From: Streptomyces hiroshimensis
Lineage (GTDB): Bacteria; Actinomycetota; Actinomycetes; Streptomycetales; Streptomycetaceae
NCBI RefSeq assembly: GCF_014650335.1
Contig: NZ_BMUT01000009.1
Span: 192,889 to 256,888, forward strand
DNA: 64,000 nucleotides
Reading direction: 5' to 3'
The notes beneath the pieces are model-generated. The model did no database searches and was not told where the DNA came from. It saw nothing but the letters and a program-made list of their open reading frames with translations. The position numbers and the translations under genes were made by a program. Positions 9,045 to 16,844 of this stretch are shown one piece after another; positions within the stretch are counted from its first letter, which is position 1; every line of letters starts with the position of its first letter.

Positions 9045-9534
9045 GGGGTGCGTGTCTCCCGATCGGTGCAGGTGCGTACGGCGCGGCGGGCACGGTGACG
9101 TGCGTACGGGACTGCGTACGACACGGTCCGTGCGACGCGGCGCGTACGGCTCGTACGGGCGCGAGCCTAGCGCTCGCCGCGGCGGCCGGAACGGGCACGC
9201 GCGCGGGGCGTCGGGAGGAGGGGACGAACGGGATGACGGGACGACGGGGCGTCGGCGGGTCGGCGGCCGGTGGTGGGGTGCCGCTCGGTGCGGAGCGCTG
9301 TTCCCCGGCGGGTCCCTGGCAGGTACCTGGCGGGTTTCTGACGGGCGCTCCGGGTGCGGGGCCCACCGGCCGTGCACGGGCGTGCGTGATTCTCTTTCGT
9401 GCAGGTCGTGCAGGTCGTGCAGGTCGTTGCAGGCCTTACGGGTCTTACGGGTTGTCCGGGTCGTATGGGCGTATGGGATCTCGCGGCGTCTCGCGGCAGG
9501 ATCTACGCGCGTCGCGCCACTGTCATGTCGGTTG
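9045..9534. other. 490-bp gene-free region with CGTACG-rich and GTGCAG-repeat blocks
   Basis: No coding signal was found. 9070-9170 is unusually rich in GTACG words, and 9401-9440 holds three tandem GTGCAGGTC units followed by CTTACGGGTCTTACGGG. A similar TGCAG cluster followed by CTTACGGGTCT occurs at 5375-5410. It probably includes the promoter of the DUF5926 gene. Confidence 0.5.
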
Positions 9535-10080
9535 TCATGTCAGTTCGTCGATATCTGCGAATACCGGCTGGGAAGCTGCTGCCGCTGCTGCGGCGGCGGC
9601 CACGCGTGTGGCGAAGCTGTCGTGAGCCGAGAGCGCGGCCCATACCGTCACCTCGCCCGATGCGTCACGGACCCCCCAGTCCTGGGAGAGGGCGCTGATG
9701 ATGTTCAGCCCGCGGCCTCCGCGGGCGGTCACCGAAGGCGTGGCCGGAACCGGCCGGGTCGGGCCTCCGCCGTCCGTCACCTCGACCGTGAGCCGGCCGT
9801 GGGCGTCCACTCTCCACGCGGCACGTATTCCCCCGTCCTTGTCCCCCTCGTCTCCGTCTCTGCGACCGTCGCCCTCCGGGCTCAGCGGGCGTCCGTGCCG
9901 GTACGCATTGCTGAGCAGCTCCGAAAGGATCAGTACGGCGTCGTCGATGACCGAATCCGGTACCCCGATGATGCGCAGATCCTTGCGCATCCGGTGTCTT
10001 GCCTGGCCCACACCGGTTGGACCATGGGGTACGGCCATGATCGACGACGTGGGCACCTCCTGTGCCACCACCAACGCCAC
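9535..10080 (-). CDS. RsbW-like ATP-binding regulatory protein
   Basis: A 181-residue GHKL-type ATPase. The N-box ILSELLSNAYRHG lies near residues 50-63, a variant G1 box DGGGPTRP near 104-111, and the G2 box GGRGLNIISAL near 121-131. The C-terminal tail contains a run of nine alanines (ATRVAAAAAAAAASQP). GTG 10078-10080 is preceded by GGAGG with a 9-base spacer, a strong start. It is a stand-alone regulator of the Streptomyces anti-sigma kinase-like family. The next gene upstream on the same strand is the glycerophosphodiesterase, about 200 bp away. The target is unknown. Confidence 0.83.
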   Translation of the reverse strand: MALVVAQEVPTSSIMAVPHGPTGVGQARHRMRKDLRIIGVPDSVIDDAVLILSELLSNAYRHGRPLSPEGDGRRDGDEGDKDGGIRAAWRVDAHGRLTVEVTDGGGPTRPVPATPSVTARGGRGLNIISALSQDWGVRDASGEVTVWAALSAHDSFATRVAAAAAAAAASQPVFADIDELT

Positions 10081-10218
10081 CCCCGAGACCTCCTTTGCCC
10101 CACGTCAGGGGATGGATGCCCCAATGGACTGGACCGGAAACCGGCCATCCGAGACCCGCCGGGGGCACTCGGCCGGATCGAACACGCACCGAACGCGCCG
10201 GTGCACTCCTTGTAATGG

Positions 10219-10265
10219 AGCCGGGGAGTAGCCCGGGGAGTAGCCCGGGGAGTGAGCCGGGGAGC
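10219..10265. repeat. 12-bp tandem repeat, four units
   Basis: Units related to AGCCCGGGGAGT are repeated at 10219-10229 (11 bp), 10230-10241, 10242-10253 and 10254-10265, just after the glycerophosphodiesterase stop. It may contribute to termination, since the CCCGGG cores are self-complementary. Confidence 0.75.
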
Positions 10266-10276
10266 GGGGCGGCGGG

Positions 10277-11137
10277 CTAGGACCGGCCGAGCTGGGTGAG
10301 CACCCGCCGGGGCCGGTTCGTGATCAGCGCGTCCACTCCGAGGCGCGCGCAGAGCTCGACGTCCTCGGGTTCGTTCACCGTCCAGACGTGCACCTCGTTC
10401 CCCGCCTCGTGCAGCCGGGCCACGTAGCCGGGGTCCTTGCGGATGATGCGGATGCTCGGGCCGGCGATGCGGACGCCCGCGGGCAGCCGCCCGTCGCGGT
10501 GGCGGGGCGAGACGAACTGCATCAGATAGACGGTCGGCAGGGTCGGGGCGGAGAGCTGGACGCGGTGCAGGGAGCGGGCGGAGAAGCTCATGACCCGTAC
10601 CGGTGAGGGGCCGTCGGCGGGGGGCCCGGCGAGGCCGAAGCGGCCCAGGAGTTCGAGCAGCTTCTGCTCCACCTGGCCCGCCCAGCGGGTCGGGTGCTTG
10701 GTCTCGATGGCGAGCTCGACGCGCCGCCCCGCGTCGGCCACGAGCTCCAGCAGCCGCTCCAGGGTGAGCACGGACGTCGCGTCCAGGTCCGGGGCCTCGG
10801 TGTCGGAGACGTCGGCCTTCCAGGAGCCGAAGTCGAGGGTGGCGAGGTCGGCGAGCTCCAGGGAGGAGACGGCGCCGCGGCCGTTGGACGTACGGTTGAC
10901 GCGGCGGTCGTGCACGCAGACGAGGTGGCCGTCGGCGGTGAGCCGGACGTCGCACTCCAGTGCGTCCGCGCCGTCCTCGATCGCCTTGCGGTACGCGGCC
11001 AGGGTGTGCTCCGGGGCGTCCTCGGAGGCCCCGCGGTGGGCGACGACGGCGAGCGGGTGCCGCTCGGGGCGGAGGTCCCGGGCCGGGTGCGCATAGGTCA
11101 CCGCGTTATCGTGCCATCGCCCGGCACCCTCACGCAT
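10277..11137 (-). CDS. Glycerophosphodiester phosphodiesterase
   Basis: A 286-residue TIM-barrel GDPD. It hydrolyses glycerophosphodiesters to glycerol-3-phosphate and an alcohol. The catalytic signature is clear: AHRGASEDAPEHT (His-Arg and Glu), ALECDVRLTADG (Glu-x-Asp) and CVHDRRVNRTSNG (His-Asp), with the late strand EVHVWTVNEPEDVE. There is no signal peptide, so it is likely cytoplasmic. ATG 11135-11137 is chosen because AAAGGGA lies upstream. A GTG at 11099-11101 giving VTYAHPARD is an alternative with no ribosome-binding site. It is divergent from the HtrA-like protease. Confidence 0.9.
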   Translation of the reverse strand: MREGAGRWHDNAVTYAHPARDLRPERHPLAVVAHRGASEDAPEHTLAAYRKAIEDGADALECDVRLTADGHLVCVHDRRVNRTSNGRGAVSSLELADLATLDFGSWKADVSDTEAPDLDATSVLTLERLLELVADAGRRVELAIETKHPTRWAGQVEQKLLELLGRFGLAGPPADGPSPVRVMSFSARSLHRVQLSAPTLPTVYLMQFVSPRHRDGRLPAGVRIAGPSIRIIRKDPGYVARLHEAGNEVHVWTVNEPEDVELCARLGVDALITNRPRRVLTQLGRS

Positions 11138-11376
11138 GCGGTCCCTTTTGTTGTGGAGTGCCCGGAGCGAAGCGTCGCTGCCGTGGGGGCACAGGGTCCG
11201 CTTACGGTGGTCTGACGTGCGGTGGGAAAAGCTGGCCGTGGGCTGATCGTGGGTGGCGTGAACGACGTCGGCGGCGTGGATCCCGCGGATGACGTGGACA
11301 CCACACCGCGCATGGCGTAGGCACATGGCGTAGGCACCATGTAGGAACTGATGTGGCACCTGATGAGGAGAGAGCT

Positions 11377-12984
11377 GTGAGCACCGAGAACGAGGGCGCC
11401 GCCGTCGCGCCTGCGGAGGGCGTTCCGGATGTTCCGGGCGGCTCGTCGGGCGCTTCGCCGGCCGCTTCGCCGGCCGTTTCGATGGAGAAGGGCGACGTCC
11501 CGCCCGCGCCGGAGGCTCCGGCCCAGGCCCCGGCCCAGGCCCCGGCCCAGGCTCCGGCGCAGCCCGCGGCCCCGCCTCAGCCGGGGTACGGGCAGCCGGG
11601 TGCGCAGGGCGGCGGCCAGGCCGCGCAGGGCGGGGGTCAGGGCGGTCAGGGCGGCGGTCAGGGTGCCGGCGGCTGGTACGACGCGCAGCCCCAGCAGCAT
11701 CACCAGCCGCCTCAGGGGCAGCCGCAGCCGCAGCAGCCGTACCCGTACGGCGCGCCCGCGGGCGGTGGCTCGGTGGGCCCGGTGGGTCCGGTGGGTCCGA
11801 TGGGCCCGACCGGGGTGTGGGCCGGCGGCCCCGACGCGTACCCGCCCGCCCGCAAGCGCGCCGGCGGCCTCGTGGCGATGGCGCTGGCCGCGACCCTCGT
11901 CGCAGGCGGTGTCGGCGGCGGGATCGGCTACTGGGCGGCCAGCCGTGACGGCGGCGGCAGCTCGACGACCATCTCCTCGTCCGGCGACCCGAAGACCGAG
12001 AGCCGCGCCCCCGGTTCCGTGGCGGACATCGCCAACAAGGCGCTGCCGAGCGTCGTCACCATCGAGGCGCAGAGCGGCGGCGGCGAGGGTGGTACGGGCA
12101 CCGGCTTCGTCTACGACACCGAGGGCCACATCCTCACCAACAACCACGTCGTCGCCTCGGCCGCCCAGGGCGGCGGCAAGCTGATGGCCACCTTCTCGGA
12201 CGGCAAGCAGTACGACGCCGAGGTCGTGGGCCGGGCGCAGGGCTACGACGTCGCCGTCATCAAGCTGAAGAACCCGTCCGGCGCGAAGCTCAACCCCATC
12301 CCGCTCGGGAACTCCGACCGGACGGCGGTGGGTGACGCCACGATCGCGATCGGCGCGCCCTTCGGCCTGTCCGGCACGGTCACCACGGGCATCGTCAGCG
12401 CCAAGAAGCGCCCGGTGGCCTCCAGCGACGGCGGCGGCATGGGCAAGGCCTCGTACATGAGCGCCCTCCAGACGGACGCATCGATCAACCCGGGCAACTC
12501 CGGCGGCCCGCTGCTCAACGCCCAGGGCGCGGTCATCGGCATCAACTCCGCCATCCAGTCCGCGAACAACGGCGGCGGTTTCGGCGGCGGCCAGCAGCAG
12601 GCCGGAAGCATCGGCCTCGGCTTCGCCATCCCGATCAACCAGGCCAAGAACGTCGCCGACCAGCTCATCAAGACCGGCAAGCCGGTCTACCCCGTCATCT
12701 CGGCCTCGGTGAACATGAAGGACGTCGGCTCGGGCGCCAAGATCGCCCCCACCGGCGACAACAACAGCCCGGCCGTGACCCCGGGCGGCCCGGCCGACAA
12801 GGCCGGCCTCAAGCCGGGCGACGTCATCACCAAGCTCGACGACACCGCCGTCGACAGCGGCCCCACCCTCATCAGCGAGATCTGGACCCACAAGCCGGGC
12901 GACAAGGTGACGGTGACCTACACCCGCGACGGCAAGCAGTCCACGGCAGAGATCACATTGGGCGAACGCAAGGGCGACAACTGA
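11377..12984 (+). CDS. HtrA/DegP-type membrane serine protease with PDZ domain
   Basis: A 535-residue type II membrane protein. The N-terminal ~150 residues are Pro/Gln/Gly/Ala-rich and cytoplasmic (repeats such as QAPAQAPAQ and GGQGGQGGGQ). One transmembrane helix covers about 162-188. A trypsin-like domain carries the triad His about 257 (TNNHVVASA), Asp about 291 (YDVAVIKL) and Ser about 375 (NPGNSGGPLL), and a C-terminal PDZ domain (about 440-530) contains GGPADKAGLKPGDVI. GTG 11377 has GAGGAG upstream. The family degrades or refolds damaged exported proteins. A tRNA-Ser gene follows 41 bp after the stop. Confidence 0.93.
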   Translation: MSTENEGAAVAPAEGVPDVPGGSSGASPAASPAVSMEKGDVPPAPEAPAQAPAQAPAQAPAQPAAPPQPGYGQPGAQGGGQAAQGGGQGGQGGGQGAGGWYDAQPQQHHQPPQGQPQPQQPYPYGAPAGGGSVGPVGPVGPMGPTGVWAGGPDAYPPARKRAGGLVAMALAATLVAGGVGGGIGYWAASRDGGGSSTTISSSGDPKTESRAPGSVADIANKALPSVVTIEAQSGGGEGGTGTGFVYDTEGHILTNNHVVASAAQGGGKLMATFSDGKQYDAEVVGRAQGYDVAVIKLKNPSGAKLNPIPLGNSDRTAVGDATIAIGAPFGLSGTVTTGIVSAKKRPVASSDGGGMGKASYMSALQTDASINPGNSGGPLLNAQGAVIGINSAIQSANNGGGFGGGQQQAGSIGLGFAIPINQAKNVADQLIKTGKPVYPVISASVNMKDVGSGAKIAPTGDNNSPAVTPGGPADKAGLKPGDVITKLDDTAVDSGPTLISEIWTHKPGDKVTVTYTRDGKQSTAEITLGERKGDN

Positions 12985-13025
12985 AGCGATAGGCTGGCCC
13001 CCGCGCTGCCGCACAGGCGGTGCGG

Positions 13026-13115
13026 GGAGGCTTGCCCGAGCGGCCTAAGGGAACGGTCTTGAAAACCGTCGTGGCAGCGATGTCACCGAGGGTTCAAATC
13101 CCTCAGCCTCCGCCA
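13026..13115 (+). tRNA. tRNA-Ser (anticodon TGA)
   Basis: A class II tRNA with acceptor GGAGGCT pairing with AGCCTCC (13105-13111), a long variable arm, a GGTTCAAATCC T-arm and encoded CCA at 13113-13115. The anticodon loop is CTTGAAA (13058-13064), giving TGA at 13060-13062. Confidence 0.96.
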
Positions 13116-13139
13116 GCCCTGCGTTGACGCAGGCCAGAT

Positions 13140-13165
13140 GGGGTGTCCTCGATCGAGGACACCCC
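13140..13165 (+). terminator. Intrinsic terminator after tRNA-Ser(TGA)
   Basis: A perfect 26-bp palindrome, GGGGTGTCCTCGA and its complement, directly followed by TTTCG, 25 bp downstream of the tRNA. Confidence 0.85.
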
Positions 13166-13209
13166 TTTCGCTTGGGGCCGCGAGGCCACGGGGCCGGAGG
13201 CCAGGGCGG

Positions 13210-14451
13210 TCACCGGGGCAGTGCTTCGACGGCTTTGATGACGGGGTCCGTGCCGTCCTCGGTGGACAGTGCGCTCCTGATGCCGGTTGCCCGTGCTCGC
13301 CATGCCGGCTCGCGTACCGCCCGGACGATGAGGGACGCGAGGCGTTCCGCCGTCACGTCCGCCATCGGCAGCACTCCGGGCGCGACGCCGAGGGCGCGGA
13401 GCCTGGTGGCCCAGAAGGGCTGGTCGTAGAAGACGGGGACGGGGACCGCCGGGACACCGGCGCGCAGGCCGGCGGCCGTGGTGCCGCCACCGCCGTGATG
13501 CACCACGGCTGCGGTGCGCGGGAAGAGCCACTGGTGGGACACCTCCCCGACGGCCAGGATGTCGTCACCCCTGGCTTCCAGGCCGGACCATCCCGCCTGC
13601 ACCACACCCCGGACCCCGGCCCGGCGCAGTGCCTCGGCGCATACGTCCGACAGTTGCCCGCTGCGCGGTGACGGCATGCTGCCGAATCCGATGAAGACCG
13701 GTGGCGGTCCGGCGGCGAGGAAGTCGGTGAGCCGGGGATCCGGCTTCCAGCCGGTCGGCTCCTCCGGCCACCAGTAGCCCGACAGCCGGTGCTCGGGAGG
13801 CCAGTCGGCCGGGCGCGGGACGACGTGCGGGCTGAATCCGTACCAGATCGGCCAGTCGGCAGCCAGACGCCGGCGCGCGGTCCGGTTCAGCGGCGGCAGG
13901 CCCAGCTCCGCCCTCACCCACTGGACGGTCGACGCGGCCTGACGGTGGAACGCCCGCCAGAGAGCGCCGGAGAGGAACCGGTTGCCCAAGCGCCCGGCGG
14001 AGCGGCGCCCGAGGGCCATCGGGGCGAACGCGCCGGTCGGGGCGACGGGTTGCAGCAGCGCACCCAGGCTCGGGATGCCTAGGCCGTCGGCGACGGCTTT
14101 GGCCGGCAGGGCCGTCTGCCCCGAGGCCACGAGCACGTCCGCGCCCTGCCGGGCCGCCTGGAGGATGCCGTGCGCGAGGTCGGCCGCGTAAACGGTTCCC
14201 TGCTTGGCGATCGTGAGCGTCCCCAACGGGCCGTCCGCTCGGCCGGGGAGCTTCCGCGCGCACGCCTCGTGCATGTCCAGGGGGTCCAGGGGGAGGCGAC
14301 GAAAGCCCAGCCCGCAGGAGCGGATCAGGCCGGTGAACCGCTCGTGGGTGGCCACGGTCACTTCGTGGCCCGCCTGCCGCAGCCGGACCCCCAGGCCGGT
14401 GAACGGCGCGACGTCACCCGTGGAGCCGCTGGTGACGAGCAGGACGTGCAT
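13210..14451 (-). CDS. GT1-family glycosyltransferase (UGT/MGT type)
   Basis: A 413-residue GT-B enzyme transferring a nucleotide-activated sugar to a small-molecule acceptor. The N-terminus MHVLLVTSGSTGDVAPFTGL is the usual donor/acceptor-domain start. The C-terminal domain has PPVFIGFGSM and the donor-binding run VVHHGGGGTTAAGLRAGVP with VPVFYDQPFWA, close to the macrolide and sterol glycosyltransferase pattern. ATG 14449-14451 has GGGAG eight bases upstream. There is no nearby biosynthetic cluster, so the acceptor is unknown. Upstream lies an unusually A+T-rich stretch with direct repeats. Confidence 0.9.
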   Translation of the reverse strand: MHVLLVTSGSTGDVAPFTGLGVRLRQAGHEVTVATHERFTGLIRSCGLGFRRLPLDPLDMHEACARKLPGRADGPLGTLTIAKQGTVYAADLAHGILQAARQGADVLVASGQTALPAKAVADGLGIPSLGALLQPVAPTGAFAPMALGRRSAGRLGNRFLSGALWRAFHRQAASTVQWVRAELGLPPLNRTARRRLAADWPIWYGFSPHVVPRPADWPPEHRLSGYWWPEEPTGWKPDPRLTDFLAAGPPPVFIGFGSMPSPRSGQLSDVCAEALRRAGVRGVVQAGWSGLEARGDDILAVGEVSHQWLFPRTAAVVHHGGGGTTAAGLRAGVPAVPVPVFYDQPFWATRLRALGVAPGVLPMADVTAERLASLIVRAVREPAWRARATGIRSALSTEDGTDPVIKAVEALPR

Positions 14452-14475
14452 GACGCCGACTCCCTCGCAAGACAG

Positions 14476-14504
14476 GGATGAAACTAAATTTAACTGGATG
14501 AAAC
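14476..14504 (-). promoter_or_regulatory. A+T-rich control region with direct repeats
   Basis: GGATGAAAC occurs at 14476-14484 and again at 14496-14504, exactly 20 bp apart, separated by TAAATTTAACT, 25 bp upstream of the glycosyltransferase start. Two full helical turns between repeats suggests a dimeric regulator binding one face. This is inference from spacing only. Confidence 0.5.
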
Positions 14505-14544
14505 GGGGCAAACTATAGGAGTCGCGGGGTGGAATCATGCGAAA

Positions 14545-14574
14545 GCGGCCCACAGCCGATGAGCTGTGAGCCGC
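14545..14574 (-). terminator. Hairpin downstream of the AhpD-like gene
   Basis: An inverted repeat GCGGC-C-CACAGC / GCTGTG-A-GCCGC with a 6-nt loop and one mismatch, followed on the plus side by GTGAGCCGCC repeats. Confidence 0.5.
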
Positions 14575-14658
14575 CGTGAGCCGCCGTGAGCCGCTATTCC
14601 TCGCCTGTGCCGTTCTATGCCTCGCGTGTGCCGCTATTCCTCGCGCGTGCCGCGCAGG

Positions 14659-15165
14659 TCACTTCCAGGGGTCGGTGAACGACCGGCCGGGGACGGGCTT
14701 GGCGATGAGGGCCACAGGAATGAAGAAATTGACCTGACCGATCGCGATCATCAGGGTCGCGAGCGCCTTGTCCTCGAAATGCCCGGACACCTCGGCATAG
14801 AGCTCGTCCGAGACCCTCTCGCCGTGTACGGAGGGCTGGAACACGGCTTCCACCAGAGCCAGCGCGGCGCGCTCGGCGCCCGTGAAATACGGAGCGTCCT
14901 GCCAGGACGCCACCGCGGAAATCCGCTCTTCCGACTCCCCGGCCTTGCGCAGGAATCCCGTGTGCAGAACGGTCAGATACGTATTGCCGACGATCTGACC
15001 GGCGCGCAGCTGGAGAAGGCTGATCGTGGTCCGCGGCACCGAGCCGTTGCCGGTGGCCTTGAACAGCGCCGCCGACACCTCCGCCAGCTCGGGGACGAGC
15101 TTCACAGGGTCCTCGGGCATCCGGGGACCCGCGGGAACCTCTGCAGTGATCGAACGTGCTTCCAT
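14659..15165 (-). CDS. Carboxymuconolactone decarboxylase/AhpD-like protein lacking active cysteines
   Basis: A 168-residue all-helical protein of the CMD/AhpD family, aligning with peroxidase-related members through RAGQIV, RKAGESEERISAVASWQ and FTGAERAALALVEAV. In family peroxidases the motif is GCxxCxxxH. Here the same place reads GNTYLTVLH, so both redox cysteines are Asn and Leu while the His remains. ATG 15163-15165 has GGAGG five bases upstream, and codon use is normal, so it is not a decaying gene. It is probably a non-redox member whose substrate or partner is unknown. It stands alone on the minus strand. Confidence 0.82.
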   Translation of the reverse strand: MEARSITAEVPAGPRMPEDPVKLVPELAEVSAALFKATGNGSVPRTTISLLQLRAGQIVGNTYLTVLHTGFLRKAGESEERISAVASWQDAPYFTGAERAALALVEAVFQPSVHGERVSDELYAEVSGHFEDKALATLMIAIGQVNFFIPVALIAKPVPGRSFTDPWK

Positions 15166-15243
15166 CGTTGCCTCCGTCAGGGCTTGCGTATTGCCTTCAC
15201 TGCTCTGACGGACGGCGTCGCAGGAATGTGACCGGCTGGGCTG

Positions 15244-16539
15244 TTATTTGTTTTCGGTTCTGCCCACCGGCAGTTCCATGCCCTTCAGCGTGGCCCGGAT
15301 GCCGTCCTTCTCGACCCTTACGTCGCGCAGTTGCAACTCCCGCGCCTCCTTGGGGAGGGAGAACGCGAAGGACAGGCGGTCGGAGAGCTCCGGCGGCCGC
15401 ATGCGGATGACGCTGCCGATCAGCTTCGGATCGATGCCGAGCTTCTTCAGCAGCCAGGGGTTGTCCATGGCCGCGTCGATGAGGTTGACGTGCATCAGCC
15501 TTTCGACGAAGCGGGGAGCGCCGGTCAGGCGGTGCAGTTTCTCCTCGTTCCTCAGAGCCGCCGCGGCGTCCTGCGGTGAGACGCCGAGCCGCTCCGCCAG
15601 GGCCGGGACGGAGAACAGCGCCTTCGCCCGGGCCGCGTCGCGGCTGATGCGTTCGGCCGTCTCGCGGTGCAGGGTCAGCCCCCGCCCCTTGCCCGGGCGG
15701 TACGTGGCGATGCCCGGCACGTCGAGGCTCATGTCGTCCACTTCCGTGGACAGGCCGCGGCTTCCGTTCAGCCGCAGCTGCGCCTGTGCTCGTACGCGCA
15801 GCTCCTGGCCGCCGACGCTCAGCTTTCCGTCCGCACCGATCGTATGGTCGGTGCGGCGGCTGAAGATGACCTGCGATGCGGCGAGTTCGCGGTTCATGTC
15901 GTCGAAGGACAGCAGGACGTCTCCGTCCAGGTCGCCGATGACGGCGCCTCGGATGTCGCTCGGCAGATTCCCGGTCAGCTGGATGTCGCGGCTGCTGGCG
16001 TGGACCTTTGCCAGCGACAGGCGCTGGGCGGCCACGTGCGGGACGGTGACGTCCACGCGCTGCAGGCGCTTCTCCAATACCTGGGTGAGGAACGGGAACC
16101 CGTGGATGTCCACCTGCGGAGCGGCCGCCAGGTGGAGCTCCTTCTGGAGTGTCTGCTGCGCCTTCTTCTCGGCGTACATCTGTGCGCAGCGGTCGCCCAG
16201 CACCAGGATCCCGGCGCAGAGGGAGAGGGCGATCAGCAGCTTGACCGCGCGGGGGGCGGCCGCGAGCGGGCCTCTGCGGCGGCGGTGGCCGCGCTTGCCG
16301 CGGCGGTGGTTCGGCGGGGACCAGGGTTCGTCCTCGGCGTCGTTCTCGACTCCGGCCTCGTCGGGGTCCCCGTGGAGGAGCCGGAGGGGGAGGACGGTGA
16401 GCGGTTGCGTGTCCGTCACCGAGGCGGGGTCAGGGCCGGGGCCCGGGGCGAGGTCCTGATCGGGGTCCGGGTCGGCCAGTGACGCCAGTTCTTCATAGGG
16501 GTTGGGGGGACGGGAAGGTATGCGTGTGGGGGTTCGCAT
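15244..16539 (-). CDS. DUF2993 (LmeA-like) membrane-anchored protein
   Basis: A 431-residue protein. An acidic/Pro-rich cytoplasmic N-terminus (about residues 1-80) and an Arg/Lys-rich patch (RRGKRGHRRRRGP) are followed by one transmembrane helix (KLLIALSLCAGILVLG, about 100-116). An external DUF2993 domain contains DIHGFPFLTQVLEKRLQRV and LPSDIRGAVIGDLDGDV. DUF2993 proteins include mycobacterial LmeA, a phosphatidylinositide-binding envelope protein, so a lipid-linked envelope role is plausible. ATG 16537-16539 has GGTGGG eight bases upstream. The ATG two codons earlier is too near that site. Confidence 0.8.
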   Translation of the reverse strand: MRTPTRIPSRPPNPYEELASLADPDPDQDLAPGPGPDPASVTDTQPLTVLPLRLLHGDPDEAGVENDAEDEPWSPPNHRRGKRGHRRRRGPLAAAPRAVKLLIALSLCAGILVLGDRCAQMYAEKKAQQTLQKELHLAAAPQVDIHGFPFLTQVLEKRLQRVDVTVPHVAAQRLSLAKVHASSRDIQLTGNLPSDIRGAVIGDLDGDVLLSFDDMNRELAASQVIFSRRTDHTIGADGKLSVGGQELRVRAQAQLRLNGSRGLSTEVDDMSLDVPGIATYRPGKGRGLTLHRETAERISRDAARAKALFSVPALAERLGVSPQDAAAALRNEEKLHRLTGAPRFVERLMHVNLIDAAMDNPWLLKKLGIDPKLIGSVIRMRPPELSDRLSFAFSLPKEARELQLRDVRVEKDGIRATLKGMELPVGRTENK

Positions 16540-16736
16540 CGCCATATCCCACCACGTGCGATCCCCCGGAACGCAAGCGCTACCGGCAGTACGTCCGAAA
16601 ACGGAGCCGTTGCCCCCGTAGCCGCCCGCCCGGTGGCCCCGGGCGATGTCCGGAAGCTTCCGGGAAACTTCCGGGCGCTTGGAGATCATGTACTGTTGCG
16701 GCAGTTGGCAGGAAACCGTCCCAGGAGGTGAGACCC

Positions 16737-16802
16737 ATTACCGCTGTTGCAGGCCGGGTGCTCTCTTTCTCTGGTTGTACGGTCGCCGCTCCTTCTCTCT
16801 AG
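16737..16802 (+). CDS. Possible ATT-start leader peptide
   Basis: The sequence AGGAGGTGA (16723-16731) is a full 9-base match to the anti-Shine-Dalgarno. Five bases later comes ATT, opening a 21-codon frame ITAVAGRVLSFSGCTVAAPSL that stops at 16800-16802, 42 bp before the methyltransferase start. ATT starts are rare but are known for infC. No ATG or GTG lies at a usable distance from this Shine-Dalgarno in any frame. It could be a regulatory leader ORF or a translated remnant; only the ribosome-binding site is firm. Confidence 0.35.
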   Translation: MTAVAGRVLSFSGCTVAAPSL

Positions 16803-16844
16803 CGGACCGCGAGAGCGCCCTTCGGTGATCCGGAAGGCTTCTCC

